Shown one piece after another: positions 10,117-18,598 of a DNA stretch of 64,000 nucleotides. The notes under the pieces were generated by a model, which ran no database searches, was not told where the DNA came from, and saw only the letters and a program-made list of their open reading frames with translations. The first letter of the stretch is position 1; the number at the start of each line of letters is the position of its first letter. The stretch is from assembly GCA_036380735.1 (NCBI GenBank), contig DASVEE010000003.1, positions 18,772 through 82,771 of the forward strand, written 5' to 3'. The translations under genes and the position numbers were made by a program. This DNA is from DASVEE01 sp036380735 (GTDB taxonomy: Bacteria; Acidobacteriota; Thermoanaerobaculia; Gp7-AA8).

Positions 10117-11409
10117 TCACCTCTTCACGATCACCCCATCCTTCATCACAAACCCCACCCTCTCCAGCCGCTTCACGTCGTCCAGCGGGTTGCCCGGCAC
10201 CGCCACGACGTCCGCCAGCTTGCCGGCTTCGAGGGAGCCGATCTGCGTTTCCATTTCCAGCAGCTCGGCGGCGCGCATCGTCGCGGCCTGGATGGCCTGC
10301 ATCGGCGACATGCCGCCGCGGGTCATGTAGGTGAACTCGATCGCCGCGGTCTCATCCCACGGGAAGGCGCCGGCGTCGGTGCCGAACGCGATCTTCACTC
10401 CCTTGCGGAAGGCGCGCGCGAACGAGTCGCGGTGGATCGGCGGGAGCTGCGGCCAGATGCCCGGGCGTCCGGGGCCGACGTGCTCCATGGCCGTCAGAGT
10501 CGGCACGAGCCACGTCCCCTGACGCTTCATGCGGTCGAGGAGGTCATCGGGAATCGCCAGTCCGTGCTCGATCGAGTCGACGCCGGCGTCCAGCGCGTTC
10601 GTCAGTCCCGGCCGCGCCATCGCGTGCGCCGCCACTTTCCGCCGCAGGCGGTGCGCCTCGTCGACGATGGCCTTCAGCTCCTCCGCGGTGAACGTCGGGA
10701 TGCTGGAGAGCGTCCCGTCCTTCGCGAAAAAGTACGCCCGGTCGGCGTAGATCTTGATCCAGTCGACACCGTTGCCGACCTGCTCGCGCACCGCTTTACG
10801 GGCGTCTTCCACACCATCGACGATCTGCACGCCGCGCGGATACTGGATCTCGGGCGAGTAGCCGCTCGGACCATAGCCGCCGGTGACGGACATGGCCCGT
10901 CCGGCGACGATCATGCGCGGTCCCGGGATCACGCCCGCGTTGATCGCACGCTTCACGTCCACGTCGACGTACATCGCCCCCTCGGTCTCCACATCGCGCA
11001 TCGTCGTGAAGCCATGCTCGAGCGCAAGCTTCACCGCGCGGCTCGCGCGCAGCGCGCGATACGGCAACGACTCCTTGAAGATCTGGACGTCGTAATCCTC
11101 CGTCGTGACGTCGCCCTGCAGGAGGATGTGCGTGTGCGTGTCGATGAGGCCGGGCAGCAGCGTCATGTCGCCGAGGTCGATCACTTCGGCACCAGCGGGG
11201 ACGGCGGCATCGCGGCCGGCGGCCACGATCTTGTTGCCGCGCACGACGACCACACCCGGCGTGATGACCGTGTCGCCGCGGCCGTCGATCATGCGCGCGG
11301 CGCGCAGCACGAGGACCTTCTCGGCAGCCCGGGCGGGTGTCTCCTGCGCGATGGCAACGGACGGCGTGATGGCGAGAGCGAGCAGAAGGGCAATCGCGAT
11401 TTTTTTCAT
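10117..11409 (-). CDS. Secreted amidohydrolase (imidazolonepropionase-like)
   Basis: A 430-residue exported enzyme with signal peptide MKKIAIALLLALAITPSVAIA. It is a metal-dependent hydrolase of the amidohydrolase superfamily. It shows LLPGLIDTHTHI (HxH metal ligands), a histidine in VAAHAMARPG, IEHGL (fourth His) and FGTDAG (catalytic Asp), with C-terminal AGKLADVVAVPGNPL typical of the imidazolonepropionase-like group. Members act as Xaa-Pro/Xaa-Arg dipeptidases or prolidases. Given the nearby peptidases, a dipeptidase role is plausible but not shown. The ATG at 11409 places the signal peptide at the N terminus. Confidence 0.85.
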   Translation of the reverse strand: MKKIAIALLLALAITPSVAIAQETPARAAEKVLVLRAARMIDGRGDTVITPGVVVVRGNKIVAAGRDAAVPAGAEVIDLGDMTLLPGLIDTHTHILLQGDVTTEDYDVQIFKESLPYRALRASRAVKLALEHGFTTMRDVETEGAMYVDVDVKRAINAGVIPGPRMIVAGRAMSVTGGYGPSGYSPEIQYPRGVQIVDGVEDARKAVREQVGNGVDWIKIYADRAYFFAKDGTLSSIPTFTAEELKAIVDEAHRLRRKVAAHAMARPGLTNALDAGVDSIEHGLAIPDDLLDRMKRQGTWLVPTLTAMEHVGPGRPGIWPQLPPIHRDSFARAFRKGVKIAFGTDAGAFPWDETAAIEFTYMTRGGMSPMQAIQAATMRAAELLEMETQIGSLEAGKLADVVAVPGNPLDDVKRLERVGFVMKDGVIVKR

Positions 11410-11434
11410 GGATGCAGCGGTAGTATACGAGCCG

Positions 11435-11890
11435 ATGTCGAATGACGACCTCCTGCAACCGACGATCGCCACGGATGGGCGCGTGCGGCCGAAACCGTGG
11501 CGCATCCAGTCGCAGTTCTACGTCTGCTTCTTCGGCGGTCCGATCCCCGGCACGCTCATCGCCTTTCTCAATGCGAAGCGGTTGCACCTCGGCGCCGGCG
11601 CGCGCCGCAACATCGTGCTGGCGGGACTGGCGGCAACCGTCGCATTCGCGCTCCTCGTTTACTTTGCCCCGCTCGGCGAACGCCCTGGCCGCACGGTGCG
11701 AACCTGGGCGCATCTCACCGGTGCGCTGTTGTGGTGGCTCGCGCTGTCGCGCATCCAGCGGCCGGCGGACCTGATGCGCAATGCCGCGGGCGACGCCGAG
11801 TACGCGTCACTGTGGGGGCCAGGTCTCGCGTCGTCGTTGCTGCTCGGCGCAATCCAGAACCTCGGCGTCTGGGCCCTCACACGCCTGTGA
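11435..11890 (+). CDS. Small membrane protein of unknown function
   Basis: A 151-residue protein with three probable membrane segments (about residues 28-46, 55-75 and 88-105). The cytoplasmic N terminus ends in KPWRIQSQFYVCFFGGP. No family is recognised. Its stop overlaps the GTG start of the TPR gene downstream (GTGA), so the two products are probably made together. It is divergent from the amidohydrolase gene with only 25 bp between starts, so any promoters overlap. Confidence 0.65.
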   Translation: MSNDDLLQPTIATDGRVRPKPWRIQSQFYVCFFGGPIPGTLIAFLNAKRLHLGAGARRNIVLAGLAATVAFALLVYFAPLGERPGRTVRTWAHLTGALLWWLALSRIQRPADLMRNAAGDAEYASLWGPGLASSLLLGAIQNLGVWALTRL

Positions 11891-12711
11891 GCATCGAACG
11901 CGCGATCGCGCTGCTGCAGATCCAGCGGCCGCAGGAGGCGCTCACGGCGCTCACGGGCAGCGATCCCGAGGATTGGCGCACGTGGTATCTGCGCGCCATG
12001 GCGATGGCGAGCCTGGAGCAATGGAAGGAGACGGAGCGGCTCGTGCGCAACGGTCTGGCCATCGCGCCGATGGAAGACGAGTTGCTCTCGCTGCTGTCGA
12101 CGTGCCGCGCGGAGCAGGGCGATCTCGCCGGTGCCGAGGCGGCGATCCTCGACGCGCTTCGCATCGATGCGTCGAATGCGCAGCACCTCTCGCAATACGC
12201 GCTGCTCGTCGGACGCGTGGGGCAGCTCGACAAGGCGGAAGCGCTGCTCGCACGCGCGTCCGAGGAAGATGCGGGCGACGGAACCGTGCTACGTGCACGC
12301 GCGCTGCTCGAATATGCGCGCGGCAACGGAAAGCTGGCGGAGCTGCGCACGCGCGAGCTGCTGTCGCTGAATCCGGAGGATCCGTACGGGCACCACCTCA
12401 CCGCGCGGCTGGCGGAGGATCGCGGCAGCCTGTTCGCGGCGAGGCGGCACGCCGTCGATGCCGCACACCTCGACGCGGAAGGCTTCGGCGGCTCCGCGCG
12501 CGAGACGCTCGTGCGGACACACTGGCTCCTCTGGCCGCTCTGGCCCGTGCAGCGCTTCGGCGCGGTGCCGATCTGGCTCTTCGGCGTGGCGATGCTCTTC
12601 CTGCTGCCGCGCATCCATCGGCCCACGGCGTTCTGGTTCACGTGGATCTGGCTCGGCTACGTTATCTACAGTTGGGTCGCGCCGCCGCTCGTGCGGCGGC
12701 TCATGAGGTAA
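11887..12711 (+). CDS. TPR-repeat protein with C-terminal membrane anchor
   Basis: A 274-residue protein starting at a GTG overlapping the previous stop. Residues 5-195 contain at least five degenerate tetratricopeptide repeats (for example WYLRAMAMASLEQWKETERLVRNGLAI and QHLSQYALLVGRVGQLDKAEALLARA). Two hydrophobic segments near residues 215-265 anchor the C terminus in the membrane. It is probably a scaffold facing the cytoplasm. The neighbours are a small membrane protein and a thioesterase, 2 bp downstream. Confidence 0.75.
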   Translation: MSIERAIALLQIQRPQEALTALTGSDPEDWRTWYLRAMAMASLEQWKETERLVRNGLAIAPMEDELLSLLSTCRAEQGDLAGAEAAILDALRIDASNAQHLSQYALLVGRVGQLDKAEALLARASEEDAGDGTVLRARALLEYARGNGKLAELRTRELLSLNPEDPYGHHLTARLAEDRGSLFAARRHAVDAAHLDAEGFGGSARETLVRTHWLLWPLWPVQRFGAVPIWLFGVAMLFLLPRIHRPTAFWFTWIWLGYVIYSWVAPPLVRRLMR

Positions 12712-12713
12712 CG

Positions 12714-13139
12714 ATGCGATTCGCGGTTTCGGAGTACGTCCGCTGGGAAGACATCGATGCGGCGGGCATCATCAACTATCAGGCGTATCTCCGCTTCTTC
12801 GGCCTGGCCGAAGTGGAGCTGTTCCGCACGTGCGGCCTCTCGTACAAGATCCTGTTCGAGGAGCTCGGGCTGTGGCTGCCGCGCGTGCACGTGGAGTGCG
12901 ACTTCTTCGATCCGGTGACGCTCGACGAGCTGCTCGTGGTCGAGGCGTTCTTCTCCCATATCGGCACGAGCTCCATTCACATGAGCTTCGAGGTCATGCG
13001 CAAGGAGAAACCCGGAGCGGTCGTGGCCGCGGGGAAGTACGTGCTGGTGGCGGTGAAGCGCGGCGAGTTCAAGCGTGTACCGGTGCCCGATGCGGTGCGC
13101 GAAAAGATCGCGCCGTACGTGGAAACGCCCAGGCGCTAG
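12714..13139 (+). CDS. Acyl-CoA thioesterase, 4HBT/YbgC-like hotdog fold
   Basis: A 141-residue protein. Residues 5-35 (SEYVRWEDIDAAGIINYQAYLRFFGLAEVELF) fit the D-x-D-x-x-G-x-x(Y/F)-x-x-Y signature of 4-hydroxybenzoyl-CoA thioesterase-like hotdog enzymes, which hydrolyse acyl-CoA thioesters in the cytosol. D14 corresponds to the catalytic acid. The rest (VHVECDFFDPVTLDELLVVE, then SIHMSFEVMRK) forms the hotdog sheet. It lies 2 bp after the TPR gene and is likely in the same operon. Confidence 0.85.
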   Translation: MRFAVSEYVRWEDIDAAGIINYQAYLRFFGLAEVELFRTCGLSYKILFEELGLWLPRVHVECDFFDPVTLDELLVVEAFFSHIGTSSIHMSFEVMRKEKPGAVVAAGKYVLVAVKRGEFKRVPVPDAVREKIAPYVETPRR

Positions 13140-13206
13140 CCGCTCCATGGAGACTTTATTTGCTGATTGTGCCGCCGGCGGTTTTTAGCCTCTAGAATCA
13201 ACGCCC

Positions 13207-13827
13207 ATGAACGATATCCAGGAGCTGCGCGTCGCCGAGCGGTTCATCATCACGGAGACGCTCTCCGGCAGTTTCGGCGCGGCAGAGATCCGGCTGCTCG
13301 ACATCGGCGCGAACGGCGTCCAGATCGAGCACGCCCAGCCGATCCGCCTCGGCACACGCGCACGTCTGTGGTTCCGCCGCGCGGACGTGACGGTAGCGAC
13401 GCAGGCGACCGTCGTCTGGAGCCGGCTCTCGAAGACCGGCGCCTACCAGAGCGGTCTGCGCCTCGAAGCGAACGGCGTCGGCCACGCGCTGGAGTCGCTC
13501 AACGCCCTCGGCACATTGCGCCGCGACGCCGGCTCGCTCGAGCGGAAGCGCCAGCGCCTCCGCGAAAAGCAGCAGCAGCGTGCGTCCCAGCCGAAGCTGC
13601 TCCGCCACACGGACGCCGATCCCGATCAGGTCCTGCTGATCCAGCACGCCCGCGAACGCCTGCGCGCGAATCCCGACGAAGCGAACAAGTGGTACAACCG
13701 CGCCCGCTACGCCGTCCTGCAGGAAGCGGAGCTGCTGCACCACCGCGAAGACGTGCTCGCCGTGTGGGAGTACCTCGAACGGACGGTGGAGATCTCCGCG
13801 ATCGCGAAGGTGTTCAGCCGGCGGTAG
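13207..13827 (+). CDS. PilZ-domain protein
   Basis: A 206-residue protein. Residues 8-100 form a PilZ-like beta-barrel (RVAERFIITETLSGSFGAAEIRLLDIGANGVQIEH, then SGLRLE). The RxxxR cyclic-di-GMP motif is weak, since only RVAER is present, so nucleotide binding is uncertain. The strand D/NxSxxG is read here as DIGANG. After a basic linker (residues 110-140) comes a helical C-terminal domain of unknown family. It is probably a cytoplasmic effector or adaptor. The gene is alone, between a 67-bp gap and a repeat hairpin. Confidence 0.7.
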   Translation: MNDIQELRVAERFIITETLSGSFGAAEIRLLDIGANGVQIEHAQPIRLGTRARLWFRRADVTVATQATVVWSRLSKTGAYQSGLRLEANGVGHALESLNALGTLRRDAGSLERKRQRLREKQQQRASQPKLLRHTDADPDQVLLIQHARERLRANPDEANKWYNRARYAVLQEAELLHHREDVLAVWEYLERTVEISAIAKVFSRR

Positions 13828-13835
13828 AGTCGAAG

Positions 13836-13941
13836 GGACCGATAGGACCTATAGGACCTATAGGACGAATAGGTAGGCCCCCACCCAGGCACGAAGCAGC
13901 AGGGTCCGCAGGCCCATCGGTCCTATCTGTCCTATCGTTCC
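13836..13941. repeat. 9-bp repeats in inverted orientation (hairpin) between convergent genes
   Basis: GGAC-type units at 13836-13872 follow the PilZ gene, and GTCC-type units at 13917-13941 precede the stop of murB. The two arms can pair over about 30 bp, giving each gene a sense-oriented repeat tract and a shared bidirectional hairpin. Confidence 0.7.
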
Positions 13942-13945
13942 CCGG

Positions 13946-14989
13946 TCAAAACCCGATGAAATTCGGTTCCGGGTGAATCTCTACGCCGAATGCTTCGCGC
14001 ACTTTCCCCTGGATCAACTGCACCAGTTCCACGACTTCGCGCGCGGTGCCGCCGCCGCGGTTGATCACGGCGAGTGAGTGCTTCGACGACAGCCCCACGT
14101 TGCCGTGCACGTACCCCTTGTGGAAGCCGGCGTGCTCGATCAGCCAGGCCGCCGAAAGCTTCACGTCACCATCCGACGGGAAGTGCGGCGCGCGCTCCGT
14201 TCCGGGGCGCTTCGCGAACTCCTCGTACTGCTCCGGCGTCACGATCGGGTTCATGAAGAACGAGCCGTCGCTGCGCGTGTCGGGATCGCTCGCGTCGATC
14301 ACCATCCCTTTGCGCTTGCGGATGGCGATGACCGCTTCGCGGACGCCGACGAGATCGAGCTTCTCGATCTGATGCTCGTCGAGGTACTTCTGGATGTCGG
14401 GATAGCGAATCGTCGCCTCGCCGCCGCGGCGCAGGCGGAACGTCACGGAGAGCACGACGTAGCGGTCGCGCTCGTAATTCTTGAACACGCTGGCGCGGTA
14501 GCCGAAGCGGCAATCCCAGTTGGTGAACCACTTCACCAGCCCCGTCGTGCGATCGAGTGCTTCGACGCGCACGACGGTCTCGCTGACATCCTGCCCGTAC
14601 GCGCCGACGTTCTGGATCGGCGTCGCGCCGGTGGAGCCGGGGATGCCGGAGAGGCACTCGACGCCGGCCCAGCCGTGCTCCACGGTGAAGGCGACGAACG
14701 GATCCCACGGTTCCGAGGCGTTGGCCTTGACCATGACGAACTCCGCGTCCTCGCTCTCCACGGTGATGCCGCGCAGCTCGAGCTGGATGACCAGGCCGTC
14801 GAAGCCGTCGTCGGAGATCAGCAGATTGCTGCCGCCGCCGAGGATGAAGACGGCGTGGCCGTGCTCCTGCGCCCAGGCGAGCGCTTCGCGGAGCTCATCG
14901 ACCGAGGTCGCGCGCAAAAAGAATCGCGCCGGACCACCAATACCGATGGTGGTCAACGGCGCGAGAGGTACGTTTTGTTGAAGGTCCAC
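13946..14989 (-). CDS. murB: UDP-N-acetylenolpyruvoylglucosamine reductase
   Basis: The enzyme reduces UDP-GlcNAc-enolpyruvate to UDP-MurNAc with NADPH and FAD, the second committed step of peptidoglycan synthesis. The 347 residues match the type I (E. coli-like) length. FAD-binding signatures are TTIGIGGPARFF, ILGGGSNLLISDDGFDGLVI and SGIPGSTGATPIQNVGAYGQ. The catalytic Ser is in RSDGSFFMNP, and the C-terminal Glu is in HPEPNFIGF. The GTG start at 14989 shares one base with the stop of the POT transporter gene (TAGTG). It is unusual to find murB outside a dcw cluster and coupled to a transporter. Confidence 0.95.
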   Translation of the reverse strand: MDLQQNVPLAPLTTIGIGGPARFFLRATSVDELREALAWAQEHGHAVFILGGGSNLLISDDGFDGLVIQLELRGITVESEDAEFVMVKANASEPWDPFVAFTVEHGWAGVECLSGIPGSTGATPIQNVGAYGQDVSETVVRVEALDRTTGLVKWFTNWDCRFGYRASVFKNYERDRYVVLSVTFRLRRGGEATIRYPDIQKYLDEHQIEKLDLVGVREAVIAIRKRKGMVIDASDPDTRSDGSFFMNPIVTPEQYEEFAKRPGTERAPHFPSDGDVKLSAAWLIEHAGFHKGYVHGNVGLSSKHSLAVINRGGGTAREVVELVQLIQGKVREAFGVEIHPEPNFIGF

Positions 14990-16584
14990 TAAACCCCGGG
15001 CATCGCCTTCTTCAGCGGGCGCAGGAGAACCAGCAGCACCACCGCCATCCCCAGCGCCATCGACGCCAGCAGGATGAAGAAGTTCGAGTGGCTCCACAGA
15101 TCCCAGTACCCGGCGACGCCGGTCAGCTTGTTGCCGATCGCGGTCGCGGCGAACCAGCCGCCCATCATGAGACCGCGCATACGAATGGGAGCGACCTTGG
15201 AGACGAGCGACAGACCCATGGGGCTGAGCATCAGCTCACCCAGGGACAGAACGAAGTACGCGACGATCAGCCACCATGCGGAGACGCGATGCGTGGGTGC
15301 GGCCGTGATCTGCGACGCGGAGTGCGTCTCCAGGCGCACGAAGTCGCCCGCATTCATCGGAGTGTTCCCCGCCACCGTCACGGGCCACGCTTCTCTCGTC
15401 ACCGGTTTGCCGTCTTCGACAACCTGAATCTGCGTCGACGGCGTGGTGATCTTCAGGTGATCGCGTGCTTCCTTCGCGATCTGCACGTACGTCTGTCCGG
15501 CTTCGCTCTTGAGCACGCGGAAAGCAGGCGACGTGAAGCCGCCGGAGGTTGCGGAGAAGTAGAGGATCACGAACGACAGGCCTGTCAGCAGCATGCCGAT
15601 CATCATCTTCACGGGCGTGGACGGCTCCATGCCGCGCCGATCGAGCCAGCTCCAGAAGCCCGCGAGCGGCAGTGAGAGGATGATGATGAACAGCGGATTG
15701 ATCGCGTTCGAGAGGATGCCCGGCAGTGCAACCGAGTGATCCTCGGCCCACCACGTCAGCGAGATCGAGTTCTGGTGGAAGACCATCCAGAAGACGATGA
15801 CGATGAGGAAGATGACGATGAGCGCCATGATCCGCTTCCACTCCGGCACCGCGTCCATGGTGGTCGCGGCCGCATTCGGCTCCGGCATGGTCGGGGGCAG
15901 ATCCTGCGCCGTAGCGACCGCCTCCTGATGCCCGCGCGAGCCGTCCTCACGCGCAAAGTCTCCGCCGCCCTGATGCTTCTTGTGATCCGCCTGGCGAACC
16001 CACTTCTGATTGATGCCGAAGACGACGAGCGAGATCACCATGCCGATCGCGCCCATGAAGAAGGCGGGATGGAAACCCCACCGCGGCTGAATGAAGTCGG
16101 CCACCAGCGGCGCGAGCAGCGCACCGACGTTGATGCCCATGTAGAAGATCAGGTACGCCTTGTCTTTGAGGTGGCTGCCCTCACGATAGAGGTTGCCGAC
16201 CATGGAGGAGACGTTCGGTTTGAAGAAGCCGTTGCCGATGACGAGGAACGTCAGCGCCAGATAGCAGATGAAGAGGTTGTTCGGGACCGCCAGCAACGCG
16301 TGGCCGATCATGAACGAGACGCCGCCGATCATGATCGCTTTTCGGAACCCTGTTAGTCGGTCGGCGATGAGGCCGCCAATCAACGGGGTGAAGTAGATGA
16401 ACATGTTGTACGTCGAGACCACCGACGCGGAACGCGCGTTCGAAAAGCCGAAGCCCTCGGTGGTGTCGCGAAGGTAAAGCGAGAGCATCGCGCCGACCGT
16501 GTAGAAGCTGAAGCGCTCCCACATCTCCGTTCCGAACAGGACGTACAACCCTTTTGGATGCTTCTCCACCTGCGTGTGGGCCAT
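14989..16584 (-). CDS. POT-family proton-dependent oligopeptide transporter
   Basis: A 531-residue inner-membrane symporter of the POT/PTR2 family within MFS. ExxER-type TM1 (EMWERFSFYTVGAM), the signature GNGFFKPNVSSMVG, FYMGINVGALLAPL and the C-terminal LMMGGWFAATAIGNKL all match. A loop of about 40 residues (190-230) rich in polar residues separates the two six-helix halves. It imports di- or tripeptides with protons, which fits a bacterium that secretes peptidases. It is divergent from a second POT gene (16709). Confidence 0.92.
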   Translation of the reverse strand: MAHTQVEKHPKGLYVLFGTEMWERFSFYTVGAMLSLYLRDTTEGFGFSNARSASVVSTYNMFIYFTPLIGGLIADRLTGFRKAIMIGGVSFMIGHALLAVPNNLFICYLALTFLVIGNGFFKPNVSSMVGNLYREGSHLKDKAYLIFYMGINVGALLAPLVADFIQPRWGFHPAFFMGAIGMVISLVVFGINQKWVRQADHKKHQGGGDFAREDGSRGHQEAVATAQDLPPTMPEPNAAATTMDAVPEWKRIMALIVIFLIVIVFWMVFHQNSISLTWWAEDHSVALPGILSNAINPLFIIILSLPLAGFWSWLDRRGMEPSTPVKMMIGMLLTGLSFVILYFSATSGGFTSPAFRVLKSEAGQTYVQIAKEARDHLKITTPSTQIQVVEDGKPVTREAWPVTVAGNTPMNAGDFVRLETHSASQITAAPTHRVSAWWLIVAYFVLSLGELMLSPMGLSLVSKVAPIRMRGLMMGGWFAATAIGNKLTGVAGYWDLWSHSNFFILLASMALGMAVVLLVLLRPLKKAMPGV

Positions 16585-16708
16585 CAGTTCTCCCTATGCG
16601 CGGCTATTTTCGGCGCGAAGATACAAGATCTTTACCATCGGGTGGGGCGAAATCCGCAACGCAGGGGTGAACTCCGCCCTGCACACCCTTTTGAGCAGAC
16701 AATCAGGC

Positions 16709-18001
16709 ATGGCGAAAGACTGGTTCGGCCATCCACGGGGACTGGCCACGCTCTTCTTCACCGAGATGTGGGAGCGCTTCAGCCACAACGGCCTGCGCGC
16801 GCTGCTCATGCTCTACATGGTCGGCTCTATCCAGCAGCCAGGACTGGGCTTCGGCGAGCGTAGAGCCGCGACGATCTACGGCCTGTACACGATGCTGGTG
16901 TACCTCTCCGGCATACCCGGCGGCTGGCTCGCCGACCGGTTCCTCGGCCGCTATCACGCGGTGCTCTACGGCGGCATCATCATCGCCCTCGGGCACTTCA
17001 GCATGGCCGTCCCCGGGCTCCCCTTTTTCTATCTCGGCCTGGGTTTGATCGTCATCGGCACCGGTCTGCTCAAGCCGAACGTGTCCTCCATGGTGGGCTC
17101 TCTCTACTCGCCAGAGGACACTCGCCGCGACGCCGGCTATTCGATCTTCTACATGGGGATCAACCTCGGCGCGTTCATCGCCCCGCTGCTCTGCGGCTGG
17201 CTCGCGCAGAAATACGACTGGCACCTCGGCTTCGGCCTCGCCGGCGTCGGGATGCTCGCGGGTCTCGTGCAGTACGTCATGGGGAAGAAGCACCTGCGCG
17301 ACATGACCCAGGAGACGCGTGACAGCAGCGGCACGCGCGAGCCCAACGCGGCGCCGCTGTCGCGCGGCGACTGGAGCCGCATTGGCGCGCTGATGCTGCT
17401 CACGTTCTTCGCGCTCCTCTTCTGGGCCGGTTTCGGTCAGGCCGGCACGAGCCTCACTCTGTTCGCCGACCGCGCCACGCGCCTCACGCTCCTCGGCTTC
17501 GAGTTTCCGTCGAGCTGGTTCCAGGCAGTCGAGCCGCTCTTCATCATCCTCTTCGCCCCGCTCTTCGCCTGGCTCTGGCTCCGCCTCGGGCGTCACGAGC
17601 CGTCGAGCCCCGTGAAGTTCACGCTGGGCCTCGTGTTCCTCAGCCTCTCGTTCGTGCTCATCATCCCCGCCGCGCGCATGTTCGAAACCAGCGGCCAGCG
17701 CGTCAGCGCCCTCTGGCTGATCGGCCTCTATTTCCTGCAGATGGTGGGTGAGCTTTGCCTCAGCCCTGTCGGCCTGAGTCTCGTCGCCAGGCTTTCACCG
17801 GCGCGCATCACCGGCCTGATGATGGGCGTGTGGCTGGCCGCCACGGCGATGGGCAATTACGTGGCGGCGTGGCTGGCGGGCTTCCTGGAGGACCGGACGT
17901 TCTCGTACGTCTTCACCGCGGCGTTCTTCGGCATGGCGGTGGCGGCACTGCTGCTGGCAGTGCTGGTGCGGCCGATCAAGCGGCTGATGGCGCGTGCGTA
18001 A
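16709..18001 (+). CDS. Second POT-family oligopeptide transporter
   Basis: A 430-residue paralogue of the divergent gene. It has EMWERFSHNGLRALLMLYM in TM1 (ExxER), GTGLLKPNVSSMVGSLY, FYMGINLGAFIAPL and LMMGVWLAATAMGNYV. It is about 100 residues shorter than its partner, mainly through shorter inter-helix loops. The ATG at 16709 is chosen because the upstream in-frame extension is basic and lacks family similarity. The 124-bp region between the two divergent POT genes should hold both promoters. Substrate preference cannot be told apart from sequence. Confidence 0.92.
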   Translation: MAKDWFGHPRGLATLFFTEMWERFSHNGLRALLMLYMVGSIQQPGLGFGERRAATIYGLYTMLVYLSGIPGGWLADRFLGRYHAVLYGGIIIALGHFSMAVPGLPFFYLGLGLIVIGTGLLKPNVSSMVGSLYSPEDTRRDAGYSIFYMGINLGAFIAPLLCGWLAQKYDWHLGFGLAGVGMLAGLVQYVMGKKHLRDMTQETRDSSGTREPNAAPLSRGDWSRIGALMLLTFFALLFWAGFGQAGTSLTLFADRATRLTLLGFEFPSSWFQAVEPLFIILFAPLFAWLWLRLGRHEPSSPVKFTLGLVFLSLSFVLIIPAARMFETSGQRVSALWLIGLYFLQMVGELCLSPVGLSLVARLSPARITGLMMGVWLAATAMGNYVAAWLAGFLEDRTFSYVFTAAFFGMAVAALLLAVLVRPIKRLMARA

Positions 18002-18044
18002 TGGGACGAATGCGACCTAGAGGACGAATAAGACAGATGGGATC
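18001..18044. repeat. 9-bp repeat tract (GGAC type)
   Basis: Four degenerate units (GGACGAATG, CGACCTAGA, GGACGAATA, AGACAGATG) start at the TAA stop of the POT gene, in its sense orientation. Confidence 0.6.
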
Positions 18045-18558
18045 AGAAGCCCCGAAACATCTGATCCAACTCTTCCGCGCCGGCGACGAACATGCGGCTG
18101 ATGCCGTCGTCGCAGTAGGCCCAGTCGTGGCTGATGCCGGCGACCATGAGCGATTCGTCGGGACAGAGCTCGCCGAGGGCGGCGCCAAGGGTCTGCACGT
18201 CGGTGCGGTCGTCGGACTGGATGACGAACGTCGCTTCGAACGGCAGCTCCACGACGGTGCCGAGACGTTGCAGCGCGTCGTGCAGCTCGGAGTAGTCGGC
18301 GCCCGGCGTCAGGCTGTGGCGCACGAGGAGGAAATCGCGCGCGACGGAGAAGTGCATGCACGCGACGAGGAGACGTGCGTCCTCGCCGAGGTGGCCGCGG
18401 AGGTAGCGAACGAGGGGAGCGGCATGCCGTCCTTCGGGAAGCCACACATGCCAGCTCTGGTCGAAATTCGGCTCGGCGCCGAGACGACGCATCGCATGTG
18501 AGACCTCGACCGTGAGGTCACCCTCATAGCAGATCTGAAACAGTCTGATCTCGCCCAT
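18043..18558 (-). CDS. Uncharacterised protein, probable tandem ferredoxin-like (SinR/Cas2-type) fold
   Basis: A 171-residue protein. Two halves share a pattern: residues 5-80 (strand, helix SHAMRRLGAEP, strand QSWHVWLP, helix VRYLRGHLGED, strand RLLVACM) and residues 85-155 (SELHDALQRLG, ATFVIQSDD, LGAALGELCPDE, SLMVAGI). This strand-helix-strand-strand-helix-strand order, with 'xSxxVxxxD', resembles the SinR/Cas2-like ferredoxin fold. No catalytic residues are obvious and no CRISPR array is present. It is divergent from the LigD-like gene with a 40-bp gap. The family is not recognised with confidence. Confidence 0.6.
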   Translation of the reverse strand: MGEIRLFQICYEGDLTVEVSHAMRRLGAEPNFDQSWHVWLPEGRHAAPLVRYLRGHLGEDARLLVACMHFSVARDFLLVRHSLTPGADYSELHDALQRLGTVVELPFEATFVIQSDDRTDVQTLGAALGELCPDESLMVAGISHDWAYCDDGISRMFVAGAEELDQMFRGF

Positions 18559-18591
18559 CACACCCTCCACATCGATCAGATGATGGTGTGA
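18558..18591. promoter_or_regulatory. Inverted repeat in short divergent promoter region
   Basis: TCACACC (18558-18564) and GGTGTGA (18585-18591) face each other across 20 bp inside the 40-bp gap between two divergent genes. It could be an operator for both, but arms this short can occur by chance. Confidence 0.3.
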
Positions 18592-18598
18592 GGATAGC

